NCBI GenBank assembly: GCA_907165275.2
Contig: OU015655.1
Span: 4,662,501 to 4,726,500, forward strand
Source: Zygaena filipendulae
Lineage: Eukaryota > Arthropoda > Insecta > Lepidoptera > Zygaenidae
DNA length: 64,000 bases
Reading direction: 5' to 3'
Shown: one piece after another, positions 13,101 to 28,100 of the stretch
Layout: each line of letters begins with the position of its first letter
Position numbering within the stretch: the first letter of the stretch is position 1
Made by a program: the position numbers and the translations under genes
Notes under the pieces: generated by a model
Seen by the model: the letters and a program-made list of their open reading frames with translations, nothing else
The model's database searches: none
Told to the model about the DNA's origin: nothing

Positions 13101-16100
13101 ACAAACAATAAATAAAAAACAGTAGGTAGTTATGCATGTCAAAAGGGCTCTTTCAGTATGTGTTGCCTATTAAAAATAACCCCTTTTTCAAAGAACCCCT
13201 TTTACACAAGTATTAGTTTGATCAGTAAAAAATAAAAAGAAGTTTACTAGTCTGACGATACCAAAGACTTAATATTTGTCACCGTTAGCTAGTTGAGTGA
13301 TCAATTATCGGGAGCCAGCGCGCTAATGAGCGTCCAGGTGTGGCCTCTAGAGATTATCTGCCGGAGCTAAAGATAATAGATGTGGTTTACTTATCGACAC
13401 CTAGGTATTGAACCTCTACATAATAAAAAAGTAGGTTATACGTAGTTACTCTGTGACCTATATCTTACTTGCAATCCTATACGTACATATCTATACCTAT
13501 ACCTACGTCTACATTATCTATAATAAACATTGTGTGTTTATTGAAAAAAATAAACATAAAACAGTGAGTAGCTCCGAGTCAACTAATGGGTAGAATAAAT
13601 TTCGATAAAAAAATTCATTCAATTGGAAAAAAAAATCGATTTGTTCGCCTGAAAAAATCGACAAAGATAATGAAAAATGCCATAAACTGAGCGTGAGGAA
13701 TGCGCCGCATGTCAGACCCTGTAGCCCCAGAGCCAGGATAAGGCCCATAAATGCAAAGGCCCTATAAATGCTTTGTTTTATAAACTATTTATTACACAAT
13801 AATTGACAAATATTACACTTAGATCTAATTCACAAGTATACATTCCTAAGAAGTTACATCGTTACTCAGGCTTAAACCTTTATGAACATAAATGCGCCAC
13901 TGTTCGGTAGTTTAGTTACCTGGTCGACTGATTGAAACTGGACAGCCTGGAGTTGCGCGAACTGCCCGTTGAGTTTCTGTGCATCGGATGGCGCAGATTG
14001 TGAAGTCCCGGCGTGCGCGCCCCGCTCATCCCTGTTATACCAGATATTTCACCTGCTGCGAAACGTACAGGAGGGCTACTTTGGTGTTACAATCAACGAA
14101 GCATCAGTTCCGATAATGCTTGAATATGGTTGAACAATATCACACAGCACTACCTACCCCCTTAGCTAAGTTGACAATTTAATATAGATGCTGCATAGAA
14201 AACTAAGGAACTTATTGCTAGTCACGTGGTCACGTAAAATAAGTACTACTCTAATCAAAAGTCTAGTTTTACTAACCACGTGACGTGACGGTTTGTACCT
14301 TGGGTTTCTAAAGCGATTATAGATTGTCAACTTGGCTAACGGGGCTGCAGTGCTGACGTCGATATCATTTTTCGATTTCAATCCGGAAAGATAGTTATTT
14401 TGTGATTTATTCATTATTAGTTCGCTGCAATTATTGTGGTATGTTGATTTTGATTGATTACTACAATTTGTAGGTGTCAATGTGGTTTTCACCAATAGGT
14501 AGAGTGATTTAAGAGGAAGTTTTAAACGTTTTATTTTGGAATTACCACGAGAACTCTGAAATTACCGCAGGTGAAACCGCGGGGGACAGCTAGGATATAT
14601 TGTACCTACTTTATATACTTTTTCATATAGATGTGTTAAATATTTACAACGTGTTAATGAATTAACTAAAAACCTGATAATCCCCATTTAAAAAAATATA
14701 TAGTAATGAGACTAAAATACAAATTATGTCGAAAAAGTTAATAGTCTAAAAGTTATTCAACATTAGTTTAGAGGTGACCTATCTACGAAATTCCAAGCGC
14801 TACGTTCGCGCCTACGTGTTAACGACCGATTCGATTTTTTTTGCTACGGGCGGCGCGCCAAATATTGTGTTATAAATCATTTAGACATGGGCTAGTAAAA
14901 ATGAAAAAATATAACCTATCGCGATCGATTCGGAAGTCGACTCTGAGCATGCTACTTTCTAGTTTTCAGTTAATTCATTAACACGTTGTAGGTATAGGTA
15001 CATACGTTTCTTTATAAACGGATAGGTACATATTATGATACATACTAAACACTCAAACACAACACCAATTTGCATCAAGGTTTTACCAGATGCGGGGATC
15101 CAACCCGCGACCGCAGGCGTAGCAGTCAGTTTACACTACATACACGGTGCTGTCAAAATGTGATAGATAAAGAGAGAGAGAGATAGAAAATATTTGATTT
15201 TGTGTGTGTTTGTTAGTTTATAATAGATAAATTCAAAAACATATAACAGGCTTGTTTCCAGGGTATGGAAATCAAAACTCTATTTAGTCCGTCATGTAGA
15301 TTAATAAAAAAATTTGGACACGTATTTTTTCGTTTTTTACGTACTTGATAAAAAAATAACGGAGGTACATTAGTTCGAAATTTTGCGTGACGTCACAACG
15401 TAAAACTAAAATTTGGTTGACAAGCCCATTACCCGATTTCAAAAAAAATACTTACATAATAGGAATTTACCCGGAATTTAGACGGAAGCTACGAAATTAG
15501 CGTAAGTGAAACCGTTCAGGCTCGGATATATTAAATTACTAGCTGTGCCCCGCGGTTTCACTCGCATGAAAGGTTTTTATACAATTTTTTTCCCGACATC
15601 CGATTTCAATGAAACAAAGCCTATATATGTATCTCCACGCTAAGTTTAATCTACATGTGAAAACCGCATGACAATCGGTTCAGTAGATGCGGAGATTATC
15701 GCGAACAGACAGACAGAAAAGAATTTTAAAATCTTTTTTTTGGGATTGGTTACTCTTCTTATATCACCCCTCTTAATTTTAGGTAAAAATATTCAATGTA
15801 CAGAATCGCGGATTCTACTCCTTTATTATAGTAGGTATAGATATACTTAGGTATCTATTACAGTTTATTATCATAGAAACTGAATCAGACCCGAAAATAA
15901 AGTTGATATCTACTTGGCTATTGAAATTAACATGTAAAGAATTCGAAATAAATTGAATATCTTTACAAGAATTTAAATATCTCAAATATGCTTGATTTGC
16001 TTAATTAGAGGAAAGTACGAACGACACGACGGGCGCGACGTTAAGTTTATCGAAAAATTACTTTTAAAATTTGTCAAACGTTCTTAATTTTTAACCAGCG

Positions 16101-19100
16101 TTTATTTCTACAAAGATTTCGTCAAATATAAAAGCTCTTCAATACCAAAGGGAATAAACACCACATCTATAAATAATTATTACTGTATTATAGGTAGGTT
16201 TATATGATACAATAGAAAGTGTTCTCAAAACTTGCATAATATAATAATATACGATACCACGGGGAGTAGCTAGTAGATATACAGGTATGCCACTGAACTA
16301 GCGGCTGTCACATTACTTTTGTGCCTACTTGATTAACGCTATTTTTGCGTTGTAGGCCATTGTACAAGCGAATAAATAGATCTATGGAACTAAAATAGTT
16401 CAGTTATATTAGATTTCGGAATGACCGCGGTGGGGTTACCAACAGGCGCATTTTGTCACCTGCCGTTGGTATGGGGTTGGTAAGTCAGTGCAGTGTGATT
16501 AACATAAAAGTCAGCGGTTACCGTCGAATGAGTCAGTCGTCATCGATGCCTGTGAGAAATCGTATTCGGTGGAGGCGCCCATGCTTCGGTGCAGCATAGC
16601 CGCAACACGCTCCCGGGCCTCTCTCTCTATATTCAGATCATCGGAGTTTTGCTTCATGCCCTGCCAACAACATGACGAAGCAACATGAAGCATGTAAAAT
16701 TATGCGTTGGTATGCTTTGGTATTAGGTAATAATAATAATAATAATCCACTTCACAACACACAGATCTACTTGATCCCACAGTAAGCTATAAGCTTGGTA
16801 TTGACTCTTTTCATGGAGCAGGTTGACTTATATAAGAATTTCATTAGAAATGAAGCCATAAAAATAAATCTTATCACTAGAAAGTGAGATCATCGATCAC
16901 AGATCAGTCACATCGGACGAGTTCAGTGACCAGCCGATACATTTTATCAATAAAGTGATCTGCATTCTGCAGAGACAAAGTCAAAAATAGTCGACCCACG
17001 CGAACTTTAAAGATGTTCTATTTTATCCTGATACTATAGTGTCAAATATCATTATCAGAACCCGATATTAAAGTATGACAACATTCTTCAGATAAATTAT
17101 ATCACATGCTGCATAAAGAACAATACTAAACAATGAATTTGCCTTACGAACTTAATGTTATAATACCTATACGGTATACCTACTTTCTCAATAATCCTTA
17201 CTAATATTATAAATGCGAAAGTGAGTTTGTTTGTTTCTTTGTTTGTTATGCTTTCACGCCTTAACGACCCAACCGATCATCATGAAATTTTGCATGCACG
17301 TTGTCAGGAGTACAGAGAAGGACATAGGGTACTTTTATCCCGGGATCTCTAAAACTAACGCGGGTAAAACTGCGGGGAACAGCTAGTCCTTAGATAGTTA
17401 CTTCTAATATTTACCATTTTGCTGGATCCGCTTAGAGCATAGTCAGAGGATGAATCCATTTCAACTTCAGAAAGGTCACGTGATGGGTTTTTTGCGAACC
17501 ACACCCCGAGGTCGTATGTCAATTTGGCCTCCTTTACTTTCTGCTCCCAAAGCTACAAAAAATAATAATACAGATTTAGAAAGCTACATGATAACATGGA
17601 TATAATGGTAATAGTAATTATCATTATCAGCCAACAGGCGTCCGCTGCAGAAAAATGCCACTCTGTTATGATTTTTGTCTACATATTTTGTCTTACTTCT
17701 GCCGTAACAGGGATGTTGACTACTATTGAAAATCAAAATTCTAATTAGTCCTTCAGTTAGAAAATAAAAAAACAATAGACACGTATTTTTTGCTTTTTTA
17801 AATAAATTAAAATATACAGAGATAAAGCGCATTAAAGTTTAGGATGAGGAGGTCGTGACGTCACTAACCGCAAAACCGCCATACAAACTGTCAGAATAGT
17901 GACGTCACGCGAAATTTCAACTCAATATATCGCCGTTATTTTTTGATTACGTAAAAAAAGAAAAAATACGTGTCCAATATTTTTTAATAATCTACAAGAC
18001 GGACTAAAAAATAAAAATTAGTCAACATGCCCATTAGGATTAAATAACGTAAAATAAGTATAACTTATTTACGAGGATACCGGAACAAAAAATATACGTA
18101 TGAAAGATAAAATAAAGTTAAGAAGTACACATACTTTCAGAGTAGATTGACCATTTGGATCTTTTGTTGGTTCCGATAAAGCGAAACTTTGATAGGAGGA
18201 CCCTACTTCGTCGACCATCACGAAAATTAGTGCCACTAACTCCTTGCGGCTGCTGAACTTCGGGAACTGGATCATTTTTTCAATCATGTACTTCGGCCTA
18301 TGAAAAATGTTTTATCTGAATATACACATTTTATCATACATTAAAATATAATCTTAATCATATATTATTTAATAGTTCAAATCGCAATGCATTACAAATA
18401 AAAACAATATTATAGGTACATATTGGTGACACAAATAGGTAATATTAGTGGGAATTAAAATTTACCGAATCAGTTTGTATTGATACGGGCTGCCTTTTGA
18501 TAGCTTCTTGCATATCAGTAACATGTCAGTCAGGAGTATGGCGCGGACGTCCATCTGTAAAAAAGATTCATAATAAAGGAATAATGGGGATGTGGACTAC
18601 TTTTGAAAATCAAAATTCTAATTAGTCCGTCAGTTAGAAAATAAAAAATAATAGACACGTATTTTTTGCTTTTTAAAATAAATTAAAATATACAGAGCGC
18701 ATTAAAGTTTAGGGTGAGGGGGTCGTGACATCACTAACCGCTAAAACCGCCATACAAACTGTCAGAATAGTGACGTCACGCGAAATTTCAACTCAATATA
18801 TCGCGTTATTTTTTGGTTACGTAAAAAAAGAAAAAATACGTGTCGAATTTTTTTTAATAATCTACAAGACGGACTAAAAAATAAAAATAAGTCAATGTGC
18901 CCATTATGAAAAATAGATAAAACATTTTTTAAAAGGGAATTGCTATCGAATTCGCATTGCAATACCTACTCATCGTTCGCCAATAGCAAAACAATAATAT
19001 CAACTATATAAAACATTTGAAATTTACAGTTTACGGATGCATCCGAGAAGAATTAATGAGCACATATTATTATTATCGATAATAATAACAATTTTGATAT

Positions 19101-22100
19101 GTAACTGATGACTGAAGTAATGTTACCATTAGACACGATCACACTAATAATAATATGCACGCATTTTGTCTGAATGAATATTGTCTATGGGTATGTATCA
19201 ATAGGCGCTAAGCATGTAAGTCTTGCCTCTTTGACATTGTCCTTGAACCGCAAATCGCCTTGATGAATCAGCGTTCGACTGTGGCTAGGCAAACAGTTAG
19301 CCATTGGTGCTTTCAAATTTAATGAAGCATACATTCGAAAATACCTATCCATGTCTTCATCTTTGAAATCCTGAAATAAATTAACAATTTATAGATTTCA
19401 TTTAAACTTTCCGGCCTAGGACAACTGATTGCTTTTGCCCAATGGACAAAGTACGAGTATAAGTAATAATCTAAAATGAACAAGATTATAACTAAATTCT
19501 GCAATCTATAATGGCTTCTTCATTGCCTAGTATCATCTTCTATAAAGTTGGTGGAAAAAATACGTGTCTACAGACGTGTCTATCGAATTTTAAAATACAA
19601 ATGACTTTTAAATTGGTTAAGCCAGCTGTCTAATAAATCCATCGGCGTTAAGGGTATTATAAATATCTTACGTTTTTCTCGTTGTTACAAAAATTAACAA
19701 TGGCTTAAATGTTACATTTTTTAAACTTCATTACCTCCATCGTGTAAGTTAGTAAAATATTATAATTATTATCTGTATCTGTACTATCAACTTATCTCGG
19801 AAACGGCTTTAACGATTAGGATCAAATTTTGTATTTAGATAAGGTTTTGCTATTTACGCGCTACGCTATAAAACGCAATTTAAATGTCATCTCAGCTACT
19901 CAACCAGAGATGGCACGCGATGTTTTTACATCTAGCTTCGCTCGATGCGCCTAGACTTGGCCTAGACAGACAAAAAGTTAACCCACCATTTCAAACGTAT
20001 CAATTGAGCTGGCGAGCGCGTCCAATTTCTCTAACTCCTCACGTTGGCGAATGGAACGGTTCAAATCCAAAACATAGTTCTTTGAAAAACTTTCCTGAAA
20101 ATAAAAATTAATTATTTACAGTTACTATGATATGTAACTGATGTATGTCTATGTAACAGTAAAATGGGTTAAAATTTTTCAGTCCCTGCGAGAATTCCGA
20201 AACTCACATGGGTGCAACCAAGGGACATACATTATTATTATGTGATGGACACTGGTGTTTATTCCGAGTCTGATAACGTCCAACATTAGGTATCAATATT
20301 TATAAATACTATATTAGATCTTATAAATTAGTGTTATAATGATAAGAGACGCTGTCTCACGAACCATTGCAATAAGTGACGTGCGCTCCGGTTCTGTGTC
20401 CGTGTGAGCGATGATCCTGCGAAGAATCAGCCGGTACTTGGTCAGGCGCTGCATGGGCTTCACTAGTATATCCGACAGTTGCAGTCTAAAATGATAATTA
20501 TACGAAAATAAAAAAACCAAGTTCACGATATACCCTTTAAAATTGTTACTAACCTTATAAAATATGAAAGTTGGATGGATTTTATTCAATCACGCCAGAA
20601 CAGCTGAACGGGATCGCATGGAATTGGGCATAGAGATAGATTATACATAGTCTGAAATAGGACACAGAATACTTTTCTCCCGGAGTTCCCGCTGAAATTC
20701 CGAAATTACCCGCGGGTAAAACTGCGGGGAATAGCTAGTAGAACATAAAAAATACCTGTTGCACGATTTCTGGCTGTGGCACCATGACAAATACATCATG
20801 AAGTCGGCGTTAGACGAAAGAGAGCGGAGGTAATCGAGCGCTCTCGTTTGTTCACCGACAAACTTTTCGTACGGCGTGAACAGATCGCGGAAACGGCAGA
20901 ATCCGGGCGCCATCAGTTCCGTGTTGAAGCTAAAATTAATGATCACCCATCAATATGAACCGTTCTTACCTGTTTTCTAAATTTCCTCTTCTATACTAAT
21001 ATTATGAAGAGAAAAGATTAGATTTTTTGTTTGTTTGTTTATTTGTAATCGATGAACTTAAAAACTAAGTAGATACTTTAATGATTTACACAGAGCTATA
21101 GTGATCTTCGTGAATGACATACGGTATACTTTGTATATCGGAACTATCACGGCACTCCGAAGATAATTGTGAAACAGTGGGGGATGGACCTAGATAATAA
21201 ACTACACGAATTTTCACCTGCGTTAATTTCAAAGTTCCTGCGGGTATTCCAAGATCAAAAGTTACTTATGTCCTGACAACGTGTATGCAACATTTCATGA
21301 TGATCGGTGGAGTAGTTAACGCGTAACACATCACACAACAACCTCCCCATCACATTTATTATAGGTATATATACATCACATTTATCTATAATAAAAGAGT
21401 AGAACCAGCGCGTCTGTAAATTGATTATTTCTATTAAAACTTGAGCCTGGAGCAACATATAGACGTTTCATTTAAATCAGATATCAGGAAAAAAGTTGGT
21501 AGTATATAAAAAGGTTTCACGCGGGTGTTGTTATATAAATACGTTTCTCGCGGGTGAAACCGTGGAGCACATATTGTTATAATAATTGTTAGAATAGTGC
21601 CAATAGTCTCTAAACAAAATGACTGTTGCATACGACCAGACGGTCAGAGGGACCCACGGTTTGGCAGTACGAAATTATTACTAAGTATACTATGATATTG
21701 TAAACCATTATAAAATTGGTTTATGTGTTTGGTATGTTTTTACATTAAATACATAAATAGGGATCGTAGAAAAAATAACAATAAGTTGTTGTTGCATCTA
21801 GGAGGAATATACATAAATATATACTAGTAGTAGGTACCTACTTACTGTGCACGTTGTATTTAAGTTGCAAGAAAATGGAACTAAATTGTAAGTACTGTAT
21901 TGATATGCATCGAATTTATTTAGTGGGAGACGCAAACGGGGGCAGCCACAATGGCCCAGTCTTGTGACCCAACTCCCGTGATTATGCAAAGACGTCATTA
22001 ACATAAAAATCTACATTTCATGAGCTGGGAACAATTTTATAATGTATGATATTATGCAGGTATTCAGAATGATACAGTTATGGTTACGTTTCAATTATTT

Positions 22101-25100
22101 GAATGGAAACATAATGGGATTGTCAACCAAATTTGTGTTTTTAGTCCGTCTTGTAGATTAATAAAAAATATTGGACATGTATTATTGAATTTTTTACGTA
22201 ATCAAAAAATAACGGAGATACATTAAGTCGAAATGTCGCATGACGTCACGCCGTCGTCCTACAGTTTATATAACACGTTATGACCTCGAGAGCCCTTTCA
22301 TTTTAATGCGTTTTATCTCAGTATTTTTTCAATAATTTGAAAAAGAAAAAAAACGTGTCTATTTTTTTTTTATTATCTAATTGACGGACTAAGTAGAAAT
22401 TTTGATTTTCATACCCCGGAAACTACCCTATTATGTACTCATTCCGAAATTAAAATAAATAACCATTGAATAATAATAATATCATATACGCTTTAAGCAC
22501 AGGCTTCTCTATAAAGACATGAATCATAGCTTATGAGATAACCTTAAGCCTCAAGTAAGTATGCAATATCAGTTTAGTGTTAACTGTTATGTATAGTAGC
22601 GCAGAACATATAAAACGCCTTAGATTTCACTGTATGTCACTGTGATGACGTGTGCGTATACTTGTATAAAATATTAATATGCAAGGTAAGGTATAATATA
22701 TGAAGAAAATGCGGATGGCGAAGTAAAAATGTAAATTTGTAACTCAATTTTACTTTACGCAATAGATTTTGTTATAAAATAATAATAATACATATTTGCT
22801 GTCACCTTTAATTTAAAACAATACTGACGTAATAAAATATATAAAAGTTTAATAAATAACTGTTTATTCGTATACCTCTATTGGCTCTTTTTATTATTTA
22901 TTTAACCTTTTACACGTTTCACAAAAACTAACAATTATGTAAATTCTGTGTTGAAAATAACAACTCTTTAGTTAAATATTTTTATCCTTGATGTGAAAAA
23001 AAAAAACTGTGTTATTTCCATCTAATAACAGTCGGTGGCATGTTATGTGATAGGCACCGCTTTATGTTACATTTATTTGACGTTTTTTCTTGAGTCGTGG
23101 GTGTACTAAGGCAAAGGGATTTCACAACCCATTGGGCATGTCATGGACGACGCAACGGTTTGACTTGACAGAAGGACACCCTTTTGTTCAAAAACCTTGT
23201 TGCTAACGATATATTATATTGAATTTATTTACTAATTACAACCTACATTTATAGATTTAGAAAATTTGCATTGTCAGCAAGAAAAAGGGCAGAGGATCAA
23301 AAGACTCTATATGAAACTAAGGTTAAAGTAAGGAAAATGCCAGAACTTATGTTTTTTTAATGTTAACAAACTAGACGTTTGACCACACTCACCTAATTAA
23401 ATTATGTGACGGTATGGTCAAAGATGTAAGCAATTAAGCATACCTAATAACCTAGATTAGATTGGGAACAGGTGCTTGACTACCGATTTTCAACTTGAAG
23501 GTGGTAGCTAGTCAGTCGGGTACAAGAAAGTGCCCTACCACCATGCTATAGGTTTCTTAGAATAATTTACTTCATCGACACCACAAGCTCATTCTTGGAA
23601 TTTGAACCTACGACATGCTGCGTGTGGTCCGAACGCACCAACCACTGAGCTATCATCGCTTATTTTCCAATAACTTGAAGTTGAAGAAGTTTTAGGTACT
23701 TTAAGTTTTATTAAAGTTTATTTGGACGCAGATAAGAAATAACATGTTAACCCACAAAATTAAGTTATTGATTCAGAATAATTTATTGAGAGTTAGAGAA
23801 CGTTTTTTAATTGTGTGTTTACCTTATTACGTTTAAATATGTAACTAAATATTGAACATAAAAAATATTGACACAAAATTGCGCTATAATTTTAAAATTT
23901 TAATTTACTCTAAATTTCTCCAGCGTGGGTTAACACACTATTGCTTATCTATGTCCATTTATTTTAGAAATTTTGTGAAATATTGTTAATTGCATATTTT
24001 TTTAACAGAACACTGCTGGTGCTTTTCAGCTATTATTATTACTACGAAAAGATTACCAGGAAATATAAGTAATGCCTATACTAATATTATAAATGCGAAA
24101 GTAACTCTGTCTGTCTGTTTGTCTGTCTGTCTGTTACGCTTTCAAGTCTTAACAGCTCAACTGATCATTATGAAATTTAGTAAACACGTTGCCAGAAGTA
24201 CAGAGAAGGACAAAGGTTACTTTTTATCCCAGAATTCCCGCGGGAACTCCGAAATTTAGGCCGGTGAAAACTCGTGAAATTTTGCATACACGTTGTCAGG
24301 GGTACAGAAAAGGACATAGGGTAGGTACTTTGTATTCCAGAATTCCTGCGGGATCTCCAAAACTTCCGCGGGTGAAACCGCGGGGAACCACTAGTTTAAA
24401 ATAAATTGTTATGGCAAGGGTAAAGAAAATAACCACGAATTCTGCTAGAGCTACGAATTTTCGTAGCACGTGCTACGATATGCAGCAATACGATGAATTA
24501 ACTTCTGATCATATATTTTAATTCCCATAATGAAACATTACGATCATGAGAATAATAAAAATGTATTATTGAGTATTATAACCCTATGACATAACAAGTA
24601 TATTTTATGGGGCGCCCTTCAAAAAGAATATTTTCGGAGATCTTTATTAGATGATGAAATATGCTTGAGACAGTGACCATCCTACACTCGCTATTATTAT
24701 TTGCATACATCGTCTTTCGCTTTATATTCATCCTACTGTGTACTAATATTATAAATGCACGTATAAAATTTTGTGAAGATGTTTAAATGCTCATTAAACG
24801 GCAGAACCGATTTATATCAATTTTGAACTACAAAATACCTATAATATGTTCTTTTTACGCTGGTATCAAGCTGATACCCATACATTTAATGTCTATGCAC
24901 TGTATTTACTTACGGCGTGCCTTTCTCGACTGCATCGGCTAGCATGGGATAGATTGAGGACTCCCAGAACAGGAGGCTGGCGTTCAGAACGTCTGGTACG
25001 TTGGAGAACAACCGTTCGGTTTCTATATCAAGTAGTTTGCCTCTGTCTTGCAGCGCGTGAGCGGCCGCCATGAAAACCTGCGCATACGCAGAGCACTGTC

Positions 25101-28100
25101 AGTTTGATCTATTAATTTTACACCATTAGCATATTGATGGTAGTTAGTAGGTAGGTAGGTAGGTAGGCTAGGTATCATAACATATCTACGTAGTCGAAGA
25201 ATATTACCAAATCGTAAGGTTGCAAAAAAAAGCTTAGTATACAATTTACAACGATGACGTCTGTTCTTTTAGACATACAAAACCTAGTTACAGTAAGTTA
25301 CACTTTTTTAATATTTAATGAAGGAAGAAAATAAACAACTGTAGGTATTCGTGACTCAAAACCAATAGGGTACTTGCATGATTTTTTTTACAGTCTATTT
25401 AAAGATGGCCTACTTAAACAAAGCAAGACAAAGAAAACAAATATATGCATAAATTAATTAAATAGAGGTTTTCAAAGTTCCTACTTTTGACTTTACCACC
25501 GAAACACGGAATGAAGTCACTAGTCAAAAATTACGCCTTATTAATCTGTGATAGAGATGTCATTGTCGTATTGACAGAGTCATGTGACACTGACAGACTT
25601 CAATACCCAAAAGCGAAATTAAGGTTGAACTGCGTCGAGTTACTTTCGAAAGTTCCAGTAAAGAATCATAATGCATCTTACCGATGCATTTTAAAGTAAA
25701 CAACTTCAGAAAAAGGAAAATATGTGTTGACTGTATGCACTTAGTTTCTTTTGCCTTCCCTGAAAGAGGTAAATGTTTCCTAAAAAAAATAAAAGTGACG
25801 TAATGTGTTTAAGCGTGGCTGTGGTTGGTGTTTCATTGCAACGTTCCGTTTCACAAAATAAAAATTTGAATATTTTGGAAACTATTTATAATTTTTCAGC
25901 AAATCTTTCACGACAATGCTTTTCTAAGGCTCTATTTTTGAAATATTGACACAATTTCTTATTATAAATTTCATACAAGTGCCCTATTGTTTAAACTGCG
26001 CGCCGGTAATGCATGCGGCGAGAGAGCTACTACCTAACTACTAGTTAGTTCGTCAGCTAATTAACGAACACTGGAAAGTAAAAAAAAATATAGAACAAAA
26101 ACTAAAATCAATAAAATAAATAAAATTATATGGAAAGATACCAATAGGTGCACTCGTCTAGTACATTGTACTAACTAGTAACTACATCCATGCGATAACA
26201 TAATACAAACTGGAATAATACTCGTTAAAGTAAATGAATAGGTATGTATAATAAATTATTTAGCATCGTTAAGATGACACCCCACAATAATTTTATTCTT
26301 GCCTTGAGCTCAAAGAAGTTTCACCAAAAAAAAATACGTTTACAACAATGATATCATAAGTAAATTAGCTTACAATGTGTCTTATTATAGCTTTTCTAAT
26401 AGTTTGGCATCTGGAGCATTTGGAATTTTGATTTTGGGACGCGCGTTATGGGCAAGGAATATTGCTGGTTATCTATACTAATAGGTCGTCTAGATTGTGC
26501 AAAGATTTTAAATCATTCTTTTCATACATCACTTTATTTAACAGCTTAATTCGTAGTAGCCTTGAGTATTGTACTGTCATATGGAGCTCTTTTATGTAGA
26601 CGTGATTGAAGCTATACAATCAAGACTTATGAAAATTTTAACTTATCGGTTCCATCTACGATACCAATGCAGGTCTTACCAAGACCGAATTGACCATTCC
26701 AAGGTCGTTTAGTGCAATTATTTAATCATATTTGATTAATTTAATTCTAATTTGACTTATAATTAACATTATGAATAAAAATCTGAATCTGAATCTGAAT
26801 CTGAATCGTTAATTTAGAAAAACGCAGACAGTTAATTCACTTGTTACCCTCCACAAAATTATCCACAACTCTCTCGACACATCGGTTCTTTCATATATTC
26901 TCATTAACGTACCCACAAAAATTTATAGACAAAATAGGAAATATCTCACTTTCACATCCCAACTTGTACCCTGACTCTTGAGGCAGCGCAACAGCCCTGT
27001 AATCCGTATGTGCCAATTATATAATGACTTTAGTACCAAAATATCATCAAATACAGATTTTTTCCGTACATTCTCCATTTTTCGCTATTCACTTTCAAAA
27101 TTGTAAAATACTTACCTTTAATCTGTATATTTTTTACATTACACTTTCAACGTCCTTTGTTTACCTTTTAAGTCAACATTCTTAAGGATATTTAATTAGT
27201 CTAAGTGCATGTCAAATTATAGTTTGTATTGTCCTACTAGTGTTAAATATCTGTTTATGTTGAAATAAAGAAAATAAATTAAAAAAGGTATTGCATATAG
27301 GTAAAGTTTGTGAATAGTGAGTTTGTGAGTTTGTGACCGCGTTGTAGGGGGTAGGTAATTTCTGGATCTACTGAACCGATTTGGAAAATTCTTTCACTTA
27401 TAGGAAGCTACGGTAGTCCTCAGTGACAAAGGGTACTTCTTATCCCGGGATTCCCGCGAGAACTCTGAAATTACCGCAGGTGAAACCGCTAGTAGTAAAT
27501 AAGAGTCCAGGAAGCCTTCAGTTGGCCATCTTTGGGTTGGCGTTCCATTAATAACGTTTTAAGGAATAAATTCCTGAAAAATGAAACAAAACTAATGCTG
27601 CCAAATTACACATACCTATACCTACATAATACATATATTATGTAATATGTTAACCTACTAATATTATAAATGTGAAAGTGTGGATGTTTAGATGTTTGTT
27701 ACTCGATCACGCAAAAACGGCTGAACGGATTTGGATGAAATTTGGTATGCACGTTGTCAGGGGTACAGAGAAGAACATAGGGTACTTTTTATCTCGGAAT
27801 TCCCGCCGGAACTTCAAAATTACCGCGGGTGAAACCGCGGGGCACAGCTAGTTGTTACATAAATGCTTTTCAAAAGCTTTAGGTCACGTAAAATCGTCCA
27901 ATCAAAAATCTAGTTTTGCGCGACCACGTGTCCTAACGATTCCGATCCTTAGTTTTCTATGCGTCAACGATAGTAGATTGTCAATTTGGCTTAGGTTTCT
28001 GACGTATTTTATTTACCATTTATGAGTACATTGTGAATGGGGAAGTTCACACAAATTTTTTGCAATTGAAACATATATAACCGCTTTTAATGAATTTGTA

